Source: Bifidobacterium callimiconis (GTDB lineage Bacteria; Actinomycetota; Actinomycetes; Actinomycetales; Bifidobacteriaceae). Taken from it: a stretch of DNA of 64,000 nucleotides. The position numbers were made by a program, and so were the translations under genes. Location of the stretch: assembly GCF_003952005.1 (NCBI RefSeq), contig NZ_QXGJ01000002.1, positions 62,001-126,000 on the forward strand, given 5' to 3'. Under the pieces are notes generated by a model. That model was not told where the DNA came from, did not search any database, and was given only the letters and a program-made list of their open reading frames with translations. Positions 8,249 to 17,013 of this stretch are shown piece after piece (the stretch's first letter is position 1; each line of letters opens with the position of its first letter).

Positions 8249-9202
8249 ATGAATCTGAATCAGCAGCATATCGAACATGTCAGTCACCCACATGCAACGA
8301 ACATGCTCACCCACCCGGTACTCGACGCCGGCGCGACGCTGACCACATATTTCCTGCCCGTTGCCAATGGCACAGCCGGCGACGCCACGGCCATTGACGC
8401 GGGCGCCATATCCCCCGCCGCCCGTCCGCTGGTCGTCATCACGCCCGGCGGCGGCTACGATCATCTGTCCACGCGTGAGGCCGAACCCATCGCCCGGCGC
8501 ATGAACCGTGAGGGATTCCACGCGTGCGTGCTGCGCTACAGCGTGGCGCCCGCAGTCTGGCCGCAGCCACTGCTGGAACTGGCCGCAACCGTCGCCTGGT
8601 GTCGAGCCAATGCCGCACGCCATGGCATCGACGCCCATCGCATCGTGCTGTGCGGCTTCTCCGCAGGCGCCCATCTGGCCGGATGTCTGGGCACGATGTG
8701 GAACGAACCGTGGATCGTTCAACGATTGAACGAATCGGAAAACCGCCTGCCGTCACCGGACGGTGCACGGTCCGTCGACGAAGAATCCGACGAACGAACA
8801 CCTGCGTTCATCGCCGACGACATCCGCCCCGATGCGCAGATCCTGTCCTATCCGGTCATCTCGTCCGGACGGTTCGCCCATCGCGGGTCGTTCACCCATC
8901 TCACTGGCGGCAACGCCGCACTCGAACCCGAACTGTCGTTGGAGAACCGCGTCAGCCTCGCCACTCCCCCGACGTTCCTGTGGCACACCGCCACCGACAG
9001 AACCGTCCCCATGGAGAACAGCCTGCTGTTCGCCGCCGCATTGCATCGCAACGGCATTCCCATGGAGATGCACATCTTCCCGAAAGGCGATCACGGCATC
9101 GCACTCGGCACCGAGGAAACGGCCAAGCCCGACCACGACTACGTGGAACCGCAGGTGCAGTACTGGCCGGAACTCGCCGCCAACTGGATACGAGCACTAT
9201 GA
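8249..9202 (+). CDS. Alpha/beta-hydrolase acetylesterase
   Basis: 317-residue cytosolic esterase of the HSL/BD-FAE-like alpha/beta-hydrolase group. It has the oxyanion motif P66-G-G-G-Y70, nucleophile elbow G136-F-S138-A-G140, an acid in HTATDRTVP and a C-terminal His in PKGDHGIALG. Relatives deacetylate xylo-oligosaccharides or other plant glycans. In this operon the likely substrate is acetylated galacturonate or rhamnogalacturonan oligomers. GGAGG lies six bases before the ATG at 8249, which is preferred to in-frame upstream starts. The stop overlaps the next start (ATGA), so the two are translationally coupled. Confidence 0.82.
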   Translation: MNLNQQHIEHVSHPHATNMLTHPVLDAGATLTTYFLPVANGTAGDATAIDAGAISPAARPLVVITPGGGYDHLSTREAEPIARRMNREGFHACVLRYSVAPAVWPQPLLELAATVAWCRANAARHGIDAHRIVLCGFSAGAHLAGCLGTMWNEPWIVQRLNESENRLPSPDGARSVDEESDERTPAFIADDIRPDAQILSYPVISSGRFAHRGSFTHLTGGNAALEPELSLENRVSLATPPTFLWHTATDRTVPMENSLLFAAALHRNGIPMEMHIFPKGDHGIALGTEETAKPDHDYVEPQVQYWPELAANWIRAL

Positions 9203-10836
9203 ACAGCACCGATACGACATCACACAGCACGACAACGTCCAGGGCGACGATCTGGGCGGTCGGCGACTCCACCGTCTCCGCCTTCAACGACGTCTTCTAC
9301 ATTCCCCGTGTCGGCTACGGGGAGGCGCTCAGCCGCTATTTCGACGCGGAGGTGATCAACCTCGCCCGGTCCGGTTCGTCGAGCACGAGCTTCACCGCGT
9401 TGGACGCCTACCATACGCTGCTCAACGGCGACCCGGCCGCGTCAATCCCTGCGTTGGGAACACGCCCCGGCCATCCCCAATTCCTGCTCATCGCGTTCGG
9501 ACACAACGACGAAAAAGCCGACCCCGAACGACACACCGATCCGAACGGCGATCGACACACGCCGGGATCGTTCGCATGGAGTCTGACCGAACACTACATC
9601 CTCCCCGCATTGGAGCGCGGCGTCCGCCCGGTGCTGTGCACGCCGATCGCCCGACTCAACGCGAACGACAACACGGCGAACGGATATCTCGGCACCTGTG
9701 GCCATATCACCGATGACGGCGACTACGCGCAGGCCGTCCGTGACCTCGCCGCGGCGCTGAACGAGGATAACATCCCCGTCGATCTGCTCGACATGACCCG
9801 GGCGACCATCGACCTCAACATCGGCATGGGGGCGGACGCCCAATGGCTGCACGCGTTTGGCAGTGCACGCCCGGCGGCAACGGGCACGCCCGACACGGCC
9901 GGCACGCATTCCGGCGAGCTGGACGGCATGCGGCCCATCGGACTCGACCCCACGCACACCAACCTGTTCGGCGCCAGCATGCACGCGTGGCTCGTGGCGC
10001 GACTGGCGGTGGAACAGCACTCGGCGATGGCCGGACTCGTTCGGCAGGACGTCGAACGTCCCACCTACGAACACGACTTCCCCGAGTCGATCAACCCCAC
10101 ATACGTCATCCCCGAATACACGCCACCGCAGACGTCCAGTACGCGATGGCCGCTGTTCCGCGACGCCGATGGCCGGATCTGGCAGGGGTCGGCGTTCGGC
10201 AACCTCGGCGTGGATCCGGAGACAAGCACGGACTTCGACGCCACGGCCTGCGGCACGGAGGACTCCCCCGAACTGACATTGAAGGTTGCCGGCAATCGCG
10301 GCAAGATCGCCGGCAACGACGACGGCTTCCTCATGTATTTCACCCAGCTGCCGTCCGACGCCGAATTCACATTGACCGCCACCGCCACGCTCGAGGCCAT
10401 CGACGCCGCCAACGAGCAGGTCTCCTATGGGCTGATGGTGCGTGACGACATGCTCATCGACTGCGACACCCCGGCCATGATGGGCGACTATGTGGCCACG
10501 GGATACCGGTTCAGGCCAGTCACCGGATTCGGTCGGCGCGGCGGCACGCTGATCTCCGGACCGGCGGCGACGCGGCGATACGGCACCGTCGGCGAGCGCG
10601 TGCGACTGGAGATCCACGGTACGGAGGACGGCTATACGCTCCGGTTCGGAGACAATCCGGCGGCGACGCAGGGATTCGATTATCGGCTGACGACGGTGGA
10701 CCCCGAACATGTGTATGTGGGGTTCTTCGTGACGCGAAACGCCACGGTGACGTTCGGGGATGTTCGACTACGGATCGTGGCACGCGGACGGTCGGCGGAC
10801 GAGCCGAGGAACACGACGACGCAGAAGGGGCAATGA
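9199..10836 (+). CDS. SGNH esterase, rhamnogalacturonan acetylesterase-like, with extra C-terminal domain
   Basis: 545 residues. Residues ~16-290 form an SGNH-hydrolase: block I G22-D23-S24 (WAVGDSTVSAF), LARSGSSS, the GHNDEK block and the C-terminal LDPTHTNLFG carrying Asp/His, the layout of CE12 rhamnogalacturonan acetylesterases. Residues ~300-545 are an all-beta-looking extra domain (FTQLPSDAEFTLTATATL.. GLMVRDD..) resembling jelly-roll domains found attached to pectin esterases; its exact family is not certain. No secretion signal. It overlaps both neighbours by four bases (ATGA/ATGATG), so the three esterases are one coupled unit. Expected role: removing acetyl groups that block GH105/GH28 action. 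Confidence 0.78.
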   Translation: MNSTDTTSHSTTTSRATIWAVGDSTVSAFNDVFYIPRVGYGEALSRYFDAEVINLARSGSSSTSFTALDAYHTLLNGDPAASIPALGTRPGHPQFLLIAFGHNDEKADPERHTDPNGDRHTPGSFAWSLTEHYILPALERGVRPVLCTPIARLNANDNTANGYLGTCGHITDDGDYAQAVRDLAAALNEDNIPVDLLDMTRATIDLNIGMGADAQWLHAFGSARPAATGTPDTAGTHSGELDGMRPIGLDPTHTNLFGASMHAWLVARLAVEQHSAMAGLVRQDVERPTYEHDFPESINPTYVIPEYTPPQTSSTRWPLFRDADGRIWQGSAFGNLGVDPETSTDFDATACGTEDSPELTLKVAGNRGKIAGNDDGFLMYFTQLPSDAEFTLTATATLEAIDAANEQVSYGLMVRDDMLIDCDTPAMMGDYVATGYRFRPVTGFGRRGGTLISGPAATRRYGTVGERVRLEIHGTEDGYTLRFGDNPAATQGFDYRLTTVDPEHVYVGFFVTRNATVTFGDVRLRIVARGRSADEPRNTTTQKGQ

Positions 10837-11897
10837 TGGTCTCGACTATGTTCGGGCAGGCGGCCCATCCCATGAGGACAACCACGATCACCGTCTCGCA
10901 GGATGGGCAGGGTGATTGCCGGACCGTTGGCGATGCGCTGACATTGGCGGCGGAAACACGCCTTCAGCGGCGCGACGCCCATCTGCCGATCACGATTTTC
11001 ATACATCCCGGCACCTATCGCGAGCGGGTGACGGTCACCCTGCCGTATGTCACGCTCGAGGGCGTGGATGCGGCGAGCACGGTGATCGCGCTCGGGTTGG
11101 GTGCGCGCATGCCGGCGGATGATGGCACGCCGTTGGGCACGTTCCGCACGTATACGATGCTGGTGGACGCCGATCATGTGACGCTGCGCGGACTGAGCAT
11201 CGTCAACGATGCCGGCGATGGACGTGAAGTCGGTCAAGCGATCGCCCTGTACGCGGACGGGGACGGGCTTCTGGTGGAGGATTGTCGACTGCTGGGGCAT
11301 CAGGACACGCTGTTCACCGGTCCGCTGCCGCCGAAGGAGTTGCAGCCTGGCGGGTTCATCGGCCCCAAGCAGTTTGCGCCGCGTAAGGTCGGGCGGCAAT
11401 GGTATCGGCGTTGTCTGATCGCCGGCGATGTGGATTTCATCTTCGGTGGGGCCACCGCGCTGTTCGAGGATTGTGAGATTCGGTCGCTGGATCGCGGCGA
11501 AGAGGTGAACGGCTATGTCACGGCCGCGTCGACGCCTGAGGGACGGCCATATGGCTACGTGTTCCGTGACTGTCGGTTCACGTCGGATAGCTGTGCGCCC
11601 GGCTCGGTGTATCTGGGGCGGCCGTGGCGTGATTTTGCGCGCGTGGCGCTGGTAGATTGTGAATTGGGTGAACATATTCGATCCGAGGGCTGGTGGGACT
11701 GGGGCAAGCCGCAGGCGCGCGACGGTTCGCGGTTCTCGGGCGTGGGCTTGTTCGGACCGGGTTTTGCTCCCGAATGCTGGCCAGACTGGACGTTGCCGGA
11801 CGATCCGGCCGGACCGGCATGGTACGCCCCGCGGCATGTGCTGGATACTGCGGAGGAGAATCCGGATGAGGATGGCGGCGAATCATCATGGTCCTGA
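10833..11897 (+). CDS. Pectin methylesterase (CE8)
   Basis: 354-residue beta-helix pectinesterase that releases methanol from methyl-galacturonate units. The catalytic blocks are clear: G155-H-Q-D158-T-L-F161, G198-D199-V-D201-F-I-F-G205 and Y260-L-G-R263-P-W265. No signal peptide or lipobox is present, unlike most secreted bacterial pectinesterases, so cytoplasmic action on imported oligosaccharides is likely. It starts at an ATGATG overlapping the previous stop; the second ATG is equally possible. The next gene starts inside its last codons. Confidence 0.9.
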   Translation: MMVSTMFGQAAHPMRTTTITVSQDGQGDCRTVGDALTLAAETRLQRRDAHLPITIFIHPGTYRERVTVTLPYVTLEGVDAASTVIALGLGARMPADDGTPLGTFRTYTMLVDADHVTLRGLSIVNDAGDGREVGQAIALYADGDGLLVEDCRLLGHQDTLFTGPLPPKELQPGGFIGPKQFAPRKVGRQWYRRCLIAGDVDFIFGGATALFEDCEIRSLDRGEEVNGYVTAASTPEGRPYGYVFRDCRFTSDSCAPGSVYLGRPWRDFARVALVDCELGEHIRSEGWWDWGKPQARDGSRFSGVGLFGPGFAPECWPDWTLPDDPAGPAWYAPRHVLDTAEENPDEDGGESSWS

Positions 11898-13078
11898 ATG
11901 ACGGCGGCGTCACGAGCGCGGATGACACCAGCGCCAACGTTGCGCTTGCGGGCAATGGGCGAACATTGCACATCGACCGGTATTACGACACGCTTCCCGG
12001 AATGCTTCGCCGGTATGATCGGCAGGCCCGCCGGGAAGCATTCCCCGGTGGAGACGCACGGGACTGGCAGGCTTGGCAGGCACGTCTGCGCGAACAATTG
12101 CGGACGTTGCTGGGGCTTGATCTCATGGAATCCGCCGGACAGTGCCCGCTGAATCCGCGGGTGACGGAACGCGTGCGGGTTGAGGCGGACGACGCTGATG
12201 ACCCGCGCGGCATTGTCCGCGAGCGGATTCTGATTCAGGTGGAGCCTGATGTGTGGATGCCATGCTATGTGCTGATTCCCGAGCATCCCCGATTGGGCGC
12301 CGACGGCAGGCCGCTGTGTTGGCTGTGCCCGCACGGACATCAGGGCGGCGGCAAGTACAGTGTTGCCGGCGTTCGCGGCGTCCCGGCGGTCGACGACGCC
12401 ATACGCCGGTTCCACTATGACTACGGGCTGCAGCTGGCCTGCCGCGGATATGTGACGCTCTGCCCGGACGCGCGCGGGTTCGGCGAGCGTCGCGATGCCC
12501 GATTGCAGAAGGATGACGAACGGTCCTTCCTGAGGGGCACCTGCGCGCAGCTGGCGCACATGGCCGAACCGTTGGGTCTGACGGTGGCGGGCATGCTTGT
12601 CTGGGATCTGATGCGACTGGTGGAGTATGTCCGGGAGCGCGACGAGTGGAACATGGGAGCACTCGGCTGTTTCGGCTTCTCCGGGGGCGGTATGCAGACT
12701 CTGTGGCTGGCCGCGTTGGACGATCGCATCCGGCGGGCGTTCATCAGCGGATACATGTACGGCGTGCGCGACTCCCTGCTGACGATGAACGGCAACTGCA
12801 GTTGCAACTATGTGCCGGGCCTTTGGAATCTTGTGGATATGGGCGATGTCGGGTCGTTGATCGCACCGCGGCCATTGGTCGTGCAGTCCTGTATCGGAGA
12901 TCATCTCAATGGGCCACGGGGCGTGGTCAACGCCGACGAGCAGGTGGCGATCATCCGGTCGGCGTACCGGATGCTGGGAGCGGAGAATCATCTGACACAC
13001 CTGCACGCGCCCGGCGAGCATCACTTCGACGAGACCGGCGTATGGGATGCCATCGCCGCGTCGGATCAGGGCCTATGA
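11888..13078 (+). CDS. Alpha/beta-hydrolase family esterase
   Basis: 396-residue serine hydrolase with nucleophile elbow G263-F-S265-G-G-G268, a preceding oxyanion region (CPHGHQGGGKY at ~147-157) and a late His in APGEHHFDETG. The family includes large dienelactone-hydrolase/acetyl-xylan-esterase-like proteins, and a pectin methylesterase family (CE19) is a possible relative; the substrate is not determinable by eye. It is translationally coupled to the pectin methylesterase and followed by an SGNH esterase, so it probably trims another ester of the same oligosaccharides. Cytoplasmic. Confidence 0.68.
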   Translation: MVLNDGGVTSADDTSANVALAGNGRTLHIDRYYDTLPGMLRRYDRQARREAFPGGDARDWQAWQARLREQLRTLLGLDLMESAGQCPLNPRVTERVRVEADDADDPRGIVRERILIQVEPDVWMPCYVLIPEHPRLGADGRPLCWLCPHGHQGGGKYSVAGVRGVPAVDDAIRRFHYDYGLQLACRGYVTLCPDARGFGERRDARLQKDDERSFLRGTCAQLAHMAEPLGLTVAGMLVWDLMRLVEYVRERDEWNMGALGCFGFSGGGMQTLWLAALDDRIRRAFISGYMYGVRDSLLTMNGNCSCNYVPGLWNLVDMGDVGSLIAPRPLVVQSCIGDHLNGPRGVVNADEQVAIIRSAYRMLGAENHLTHLHAPGEHHFDETGVWDAIAASDQGL

Positions 13079-13132
13079 TGTCCGTGGGTCAGCCATTACA
13101 GGCCAGCGAAGAAGGGGCAAGGAGGCCAAATC

Positions 13133-13816
13133 ATGTCGGAAGCACCGATCATGCGCGATTGGGCGCATACCACCATCAACTGTCTGGGGGATTCCACCAC
13201 CTGGGGTGACGTGGGCACCGGCGACGGCGGTCCCGCGATCTCATGGCCGGCGCACCTGCAGCGGCTGCTCGGCGCGGGCACCGTGCGCAACTACGGCATC
13301 AAGGGGTCGCGCATCGGCGTCAAGGCCGACCGTGACGACAGCTTCATCGAACGCTATGAGCAGATGGACCGGAATGCCGACATCGTGCTGGTGCTCGGCG
13401 GCGTGAACGACTTCAACCGCGAGGTTCCATTGGGCGCCTTCGACGACACCGATGTGCATACCTTCCACGGTGCTGTGAACACGCTGCTGCAAGGCCTGGT
13501 GCGCATGTACCCCCATGGCGAGATCGTGGTCATGACCCCATGCAAGACCGGTGGCGTGCCGGCCAAGGATCTGCCGGCCTTTGATACGCTGAATGGTTTG
13601 GGCCTGGTTGAAGCCGACTATGTCGAGGCCTTGCGCGCCGAGTGCAATAGGTACGGCATCCCCGTGATCGACCTGTTCAACGGCAGCGGCATCAGTCCCC
13701 TGCTGCCCGAGCACAAGCCCTATTACATGCCCGACGGCCTGCACTACTCCCCTGCCGGCTATGAGAGGCTCGCCCGCCGCATCGCCGCCCAGCTTCTGGC
13801 CCTCACGGCCTTCTAG
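13133..13816 (+). CDS. SGNH/GDSL hydrolase
   Basis: 227-residue minimal SGNH esterase: C17-L-G-D20-S21-T (block I), Gly and Asn blocks in NYGIKGSRIG and LGGVNDF, and the final D-G-L-H-Y block with catalytic Asp/His. GGAGG is correctly spaced before the ATG. It is the last gene of the esterase run, 54 bp after the previous stop, and is followed at once by a palindromic hairpin (13819-13854) that may act as its 3' end. A carbohydrate acetylesterase role is likely from context; it is unrelated in length and organisation to the SGNH protein at 9199-10836. Confidence 0.8.
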   Translation: MSEAPIMRDWAHTTINCLGDSTTWGDVGTGDGGPAISWPAHLQRLLGAGTVRNYGIKGSRIGVKADRDDSFIERYEQMDRNADIVLVLGGVNDFNREVPLGAFDDTDVHTFHGAVNTLLQGLVRMYPHGEIVVMTPCKTGGVPAKDLPAFDTLNGLGLVEADYVEALRAECNRYGIPVIDLFNGSGISPLLPEHKPYYMPDGLHYSPAGYERLARRIAAQLLALTAF

Positions 13817-13818
13817 CC

Positions 13819-13854
13819 AGTTCACGATTTTTGGGGACCTACAAATCGTGAACT
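13819..13854 (+). repeat. DUF559-flanking hairpin H1
   Basis: Perfect 12-bp arms AGTTCACGATTT / AAATCGTGAACT around a 12-nt loop containing GGGGACC. First of four copies (also 13921-13968, 14881-14916, 14988-15025), all with exactly 12-nt loops. Confidence 0.85.
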
Positions 13855-13920
13855 AGACGATCGCTCTCATCCTTATGCAGATCACTGTGAAATAAGGGAT
13901 GCCACAAATACAACTCCAGG

Positions 13921-13968
13921 AAGTCTGGTTCACGATTTACGCCCCCCTTAAAATTGTGAACCAGACTT
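13921..13968 (-). repeat. DUF559-flanking hairpin H2
   Basis: 18-bp arms (AAGTCTGGTTCACGATTT and its complement with one C-to-T change) and a 12-nt loop. The loop is C-rich on the plus strand, i.e. inverted relative to H1. It begins five bases beyond the stop codon of the nuclease gene and could be its terminator. Confidence 0.85.
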
Positions 13969-13972
13969 CCAC

Positions 13973-14806
13973 TCAAAGCACACCGGCAAGCCTCCGAAAC
14001 GCCAATTGCCTCTCCATCATGGTCCTGATCACCTTCACAATGGCCCGGCGGGAAGCATCCGTGCGTAGATCATCAGCGGTCACGAACACAATCTCCCATC
14101 CGAGAACACGTAGCTGGTTCCAACGCCGAGCATCCTCCCTCATTTGCGCTGGCGACGCATGGTATGCCCCTTGATACTCGATCGCAAGCTTCAACTCCGG
14201 ATATGCGATATCCGCAAAGCGAAAGCCTCCGGATGGCAGATCGATTCTGAAATTCGCCTCCGGACGCCCCAGCCCGCCCCTCATCACCAAGACGACAAGC
14301 ACCGACTCCGGAGGCGAATCAGAGTTCTCCATGAGATACGGCATGATGTCAAGACACCGGCGCCGACCGGCAAAACCTCGATTTTCCTCTACGTAGCGTT
14401 CCAGATCGTCTAATGTGGTCAGCTTCCTCTTCGGATCCCGACAAGCTAAAGACCCCGCGATGACGGCAAGGCTCTCCACACTGACATAGGCGGATAACTG
14501 AGACCACGTCATAGCGGGATTGGTGACGTAGAATCCCCCGCCTCCATCTATCGTCACTTCAAAGCTTCCGCTCCAATAGTGTTCGCTTACTCCTTTGAAT
14601 CTGCGCCTGGCGCCTCGGCTATCAAACGATATGTGTAGCCTGTCCGTTCGCAGGGTACAACTCTCCGGAACCTCTATCCCCTGATACCGCAAAGCGGTTA
14701 TGTGAGAAAATGTCGGGACTATATCCATTGCGGCCGCTGCCTGCTCACACAACAAAGCCTGTTCCCTACTACGTCGATACGCTTCTTCAGCCATGAATGA
14801 TGCCAT
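13973..14806 (-). CDS. AbiEi-like/DUF559 endonuclease-domain protein
   Basis: 277 residues from the ATG at 14806. The C-terminal third (SPPESVLVVLVMRGG.. FRFADIAYPELKLAIEYQG.. DARRWNQLRVLGWEIVFVT) carries the E..D..ExQ pattern of the DUF559 branch of PD-(D/E)XK nucleases (Vsr/MutH-like). The N-terminal part (PTFSHITALRYQGIEVPES.. TNPAMTWSQL) matches the AbiEi-antitoxin-like region common in actinobacterial members. A GTG at 14887 would extend it, but that codon lies inside hairpin H3. The gene is visibly AT-richer than its neighbours, is opposite in orientation to the esterase operon, and is bracketed by two hairpins on each side, which suggests horizontal acquisition as a unit. Its function is unknown; no toxin partner is adjacent. 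Confidence 0.78.
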   Translation of the reverse strand: MASFMAEEAYRRSREQALLCEQAAAAMDIVPTFSHITALRYQGIEVPESCTLRTDRLHISFDSRGARRRFKGVSEHYWSGSFEVTIDGGGGFYVTNPAMTWSQLSAYVSVESLAVIAGSLACRDPKRKLTTLDDLERYVEENRGFAGRRRCLDIMPYLMENSDSPPESVLVVLVMRGGLGRPEANFRIDLPSGGFRFADIAYPELKLAIEYQGAYHASPAQMREDARRWNQLRVLGWEIVFVTADDLRTDASRRAIVKVIRTMMERQLAFRRLAGVL

Positions 14807-14880
14807 ATCGGCACCATATTCCGACAAATTCAGCAAAAGCCAGTCCACTGGGCAATGTGGTCGAATGTGGTCCCCTACAC

Positions 14881-14916
14881 AGTTCACGATTTGCGGGACC
14901 TTGGAAATCGTGAACT
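14881..14916 (+). repeat. DUF559-flanking hairpin H3
   Basis: Perfect 12-bp arms AGTTCACGATTT / AAATCGTGAACT, 12-nt loop with GGGACC, same orientation as H1. Lies upstream of the nuclease gene. Confidence 0.85.
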
Positions 14917-14987
14917 AGATCCAGAGATTAGATAGGCCATTCCCCGTTGAAAGTAAAGCCCTAGGACATGTGACAAGCCCCAATAGT

Positions 14988-15025
14988 CAGTTCACGATTT
15001 GTAGTGCCCCGAAAATCGTGAACTG
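14988..15025 (-). repeat. DUF559-flanking hairpin H4
   Basis: 13-bp arms CAGTTCACGATTT / AAATCGTGAACTG and a 12-nt loop that is G-rich on the minus strand (inverted like H2). It lies nine bases from the stop codon of the next minus-strand gene. Confidence 0.85.
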
Positions 15026-15033
15026 GCTCTCGC

Positions 15034-15876
15034 TTATAGGTTCCCGTAGCGGGCCACGGTGCGGGCGATGGCTTCATCCTTGGTTTCCTCGAGGATCACG
15101 GGGATCCAGGGGCGGGCCTGGGCGATGAGCTCCAGAATACCCTGCACATCCATGCCGCCCTCGTCCACATTGCAGCGGTGGATGCCGGCCTCGTCGACGG
15201 TGAAGTCGTCGATGTGCACGGCCACGATGCGATCGCCGAAGCGTTCGAGAGCCTGCCTGGTGAGGTCCACCTGGTCCAGTCCCTCCACGGTGCGACCGTT
15301 CGGCGTGGTGTAGGCGGTGGGGTCGAACACGATGCCCAGATACGGCGAGTCTACGTCGGCCAACAGGCGTTCGGTGGATGCGAGGTCGTGGATCGGATGG
15401 TTGGCGCCGGGCTCCACGCCCACGATCGTGCCGAATCGTTCGCCCACGCGCACCAGCCGACGGATCACCCTTAAAGCCTCCTGGTACATCTCCTCGGTGA
15501 AGTTCTCCTCGGTGAAGCGCCCGGGATCGGGGTCCACGGAGCCGGTCTCGCTGGCGACCACGGGCGCGCCGAAGAACCGGGCGTTGGCGAGGTATGCTTC
15601 GAATTTGCGCAGCAGCGTCTCACGGACATCCAAATCCGGATGGGTCATGTTGATGTAGCAGCCCAGCACGGCGATGTCCACGCCGTGATCGCCCAATACG
15701 CGGCGGAAGCGCAGTCCCATGCCCGGATTGATCTTGGACGCATCGGCAAGATCGGGGAACTGCCTGGGCAGGGCGAGCTGCACGTTGTGCACGCCGTAGC
15801 GTTCGAGCCCAACGGCAAGTTTCTCCACGGTATCGGCATCGGTCACGTCATGCCCGCGCGCGCCGAAATTGATCAT
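15034..15876 (-). CDS. Sugar isomerase/epimerase-like TIM barrel
   Basis: 280-residue protein of the xylose-isomerase-like TIM-barrel superfamily (AP-endonuclease-2 fold). Metal/substrate residues expected in this fold are visible in GTIVGVEPGANHPIHD, LGIVFDPTAY, VAVHIDDF and VILEETKDEA. The start at 15876 (MINFGARGHD) has GGAGG eight bases upstream and aligns with its paralogue at 17014-17877; an ATG at 15889 is less well placed. The gene is divergent from an AraC regulator. The reaction is unknown; an isomerisation or epimerisation of a rhamnose- or uronate-derived intermediate is a guess from context. Confidence 0.75.
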   Translation of the reverse strand: MINFGARGHDVTDADTVEKLAVGLERYGVHNVQLALPRQFPDLADASKINPGMGLRFRRVLGDHGVDIAVLGCYINMTHPDLDVRETLLRKFEAYLANARFFGAPVVASETGSVDPDPGRFTEENFTEEMYQEALRVIRRLVRVGERFGTIVGVEPGANHPIHDLASTERLLADVDSPYLGIVFDPTAYTTPNGRTVEGLDQVDLTRQALERFGDRIVAVHIDDFTVDEAGIHRCNVDEGGMDVQGILELIAQARPWIPVILEETKDEAIARTVARYGNL

Positions 15877-16075
15877 TGGAACCTCCATGTTCTTGATTGT
15901 GCCGGCCGACATCATGCAGAACGTCTGCCCCGATGCTCCGATCGTAGGCCGGCCCATCATCTTCCAGCTATGTAATGATGTGCAGATATTGCCGAATTAT
16001 TATCTATTCTTGCATTCTCTTGTATAATTTACGATAGCTTTTATGCCACTTCTAACCAGTTGGGATGGAACTGCG
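15877..16075. promoter_or_regulatory. Divergent promoter region isomerase / AraC
   Basis: AT-rich 199-bp interval. A consensus-like -10 TATAAT at 16023-16028 points toward the AraC gene; the corresponding -35 is poor (TTATCT near 16000), as is common for activator-dependent promoters. No clear repeat is seen. Confidence 0.4.
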
Positions 16076-16966
16076 ATGACGCAACAGGAACGACAGCAAC
16101 GTGTGGTGATCGTCAATTCAATGATCTCGGACCGCTTTGAGATCTACCACGTGGACTCGCAGGTGGTGGAGCATGCGCAGCTGCACTACCACGACTTTCA
16201 CGAGATCAACTGCGTGCTGCAGGGCACCGGCGTGTTCCATCTGGGCGGCAGCGAATACACCACCGAACCCGGCACCGTCACCTTCGCGCACAGCAATGAC
16301 CTGCACAACATCGTGCGCCAGTCAAGCGACTACTACGAGCGCGCGTACATCTACGTGCGCGACGAATTCCTCGCCTCCCGCTCCACCAAGAACACCGACC
16401 TGACCGCGTGCTTCACCGACAACGGCAAGCCGACCAGCCGTGTGATCCGCATGGACCCGGAGGAACTGCGCCGTCAGATCGCCAAGCTCGACCAGCAGCC
16501 CGACGAATCCTATGGTTCGGACCTGTCCTACGAGCAGCGGTTCCTCGAATTCATGGTGGTGCTTAACAAGGCGGTGGCCAACTCCGCCAACGACGTGACA
16601 CCGAGCAGCAAACCCGCGTCGCCGCTCATCACCAACGTGATGGAGTATGTGAACGAGAACCTTGCCGGTGACTGTTCGCTCGACGCGATCGCCGACCGGT
16701 TCTTCATCAACAAGTACTATCTGTCGCGTCAGTTCAAGAAAAGCACGGGCCTGAACCTGCACGAGTTCATTCTGAAAAAGCGCCTCCTACGCAGCAAGGA
16801 GCTGCTACGCGAATCCGGCAGTGCGCAGAACGTGTACAAGCAGTGCGGATTCGCGTCATACACGCATTTCCTGCGCTGCTTCAAGCAGGAGTTCCACATG
16901 ACCACGAAGGAGTTCCTCAGCCGCAACGACAGCATCGACGTGGTGCATTTCGCCGCGCACGAGTAG
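16076..16966 (+). CDS. AraC-family transcriptional regulator
   Basis: 296 residues: an N-terminal cupin-like sensing domain (HYHDFHEINCVLQGTGVFHLG.. TEPGTVTFAHSNDLHNI) and a C-terminal double helix-turn-helix (~190-290) with SLDAIADRFFINKYYLSRQFK and the second-helix block CGFASYTHFLRCFKQEF. This is the ligand-responsive activator layout of arabinose/rhamnose regulators. The ATG at 16076 is preferred to 16043 because the latter lacks any Shine-Dalgarno. It lies between two paralogous isomerase genes and is divergent from the first, so it probably controls both and perhaps the downstream GH105 and transporter genes. Effector unknown. Confidence 0.87.
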   Translation: MTQQERQQRVVIVNSMISDRFEIYHVDSQVVEHAQLHYHDFHEINCVLQGTGVFHLGGSEYTTEPGTVTFAHSNDLHNIVRQSSDYYERAYIYVRDEFLASRSTKNTDLTACFTDNGKPTSRVIRMDPEELRRQIAKLDQQPDESYGSDLSYEQRFLEFMVVLNKAVANSANDVTPSSKPASPLITNVMEYVNENLAGDCSLDAIADRFFINKYYLSRQFKKSTGLNLHEFILKKRLLRSKELLRESGSAQNVYKQCGFASYTHFLRCFKQEFHMTTKEFLSRNDSIDVVHFAAHE

Positions 16967-17013
16967 AGCGGACTCGACATCGGCGGTTGTGGCCTCCGAC
17001 AGTTGCCGACTGC

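Noticed and set aside
14807..14887. Extended GTG start for the DUF559 gene
   Set aside because: The GTG lies inside hairpin H3 and has only a poor ribosome site; kept as an alternative only.
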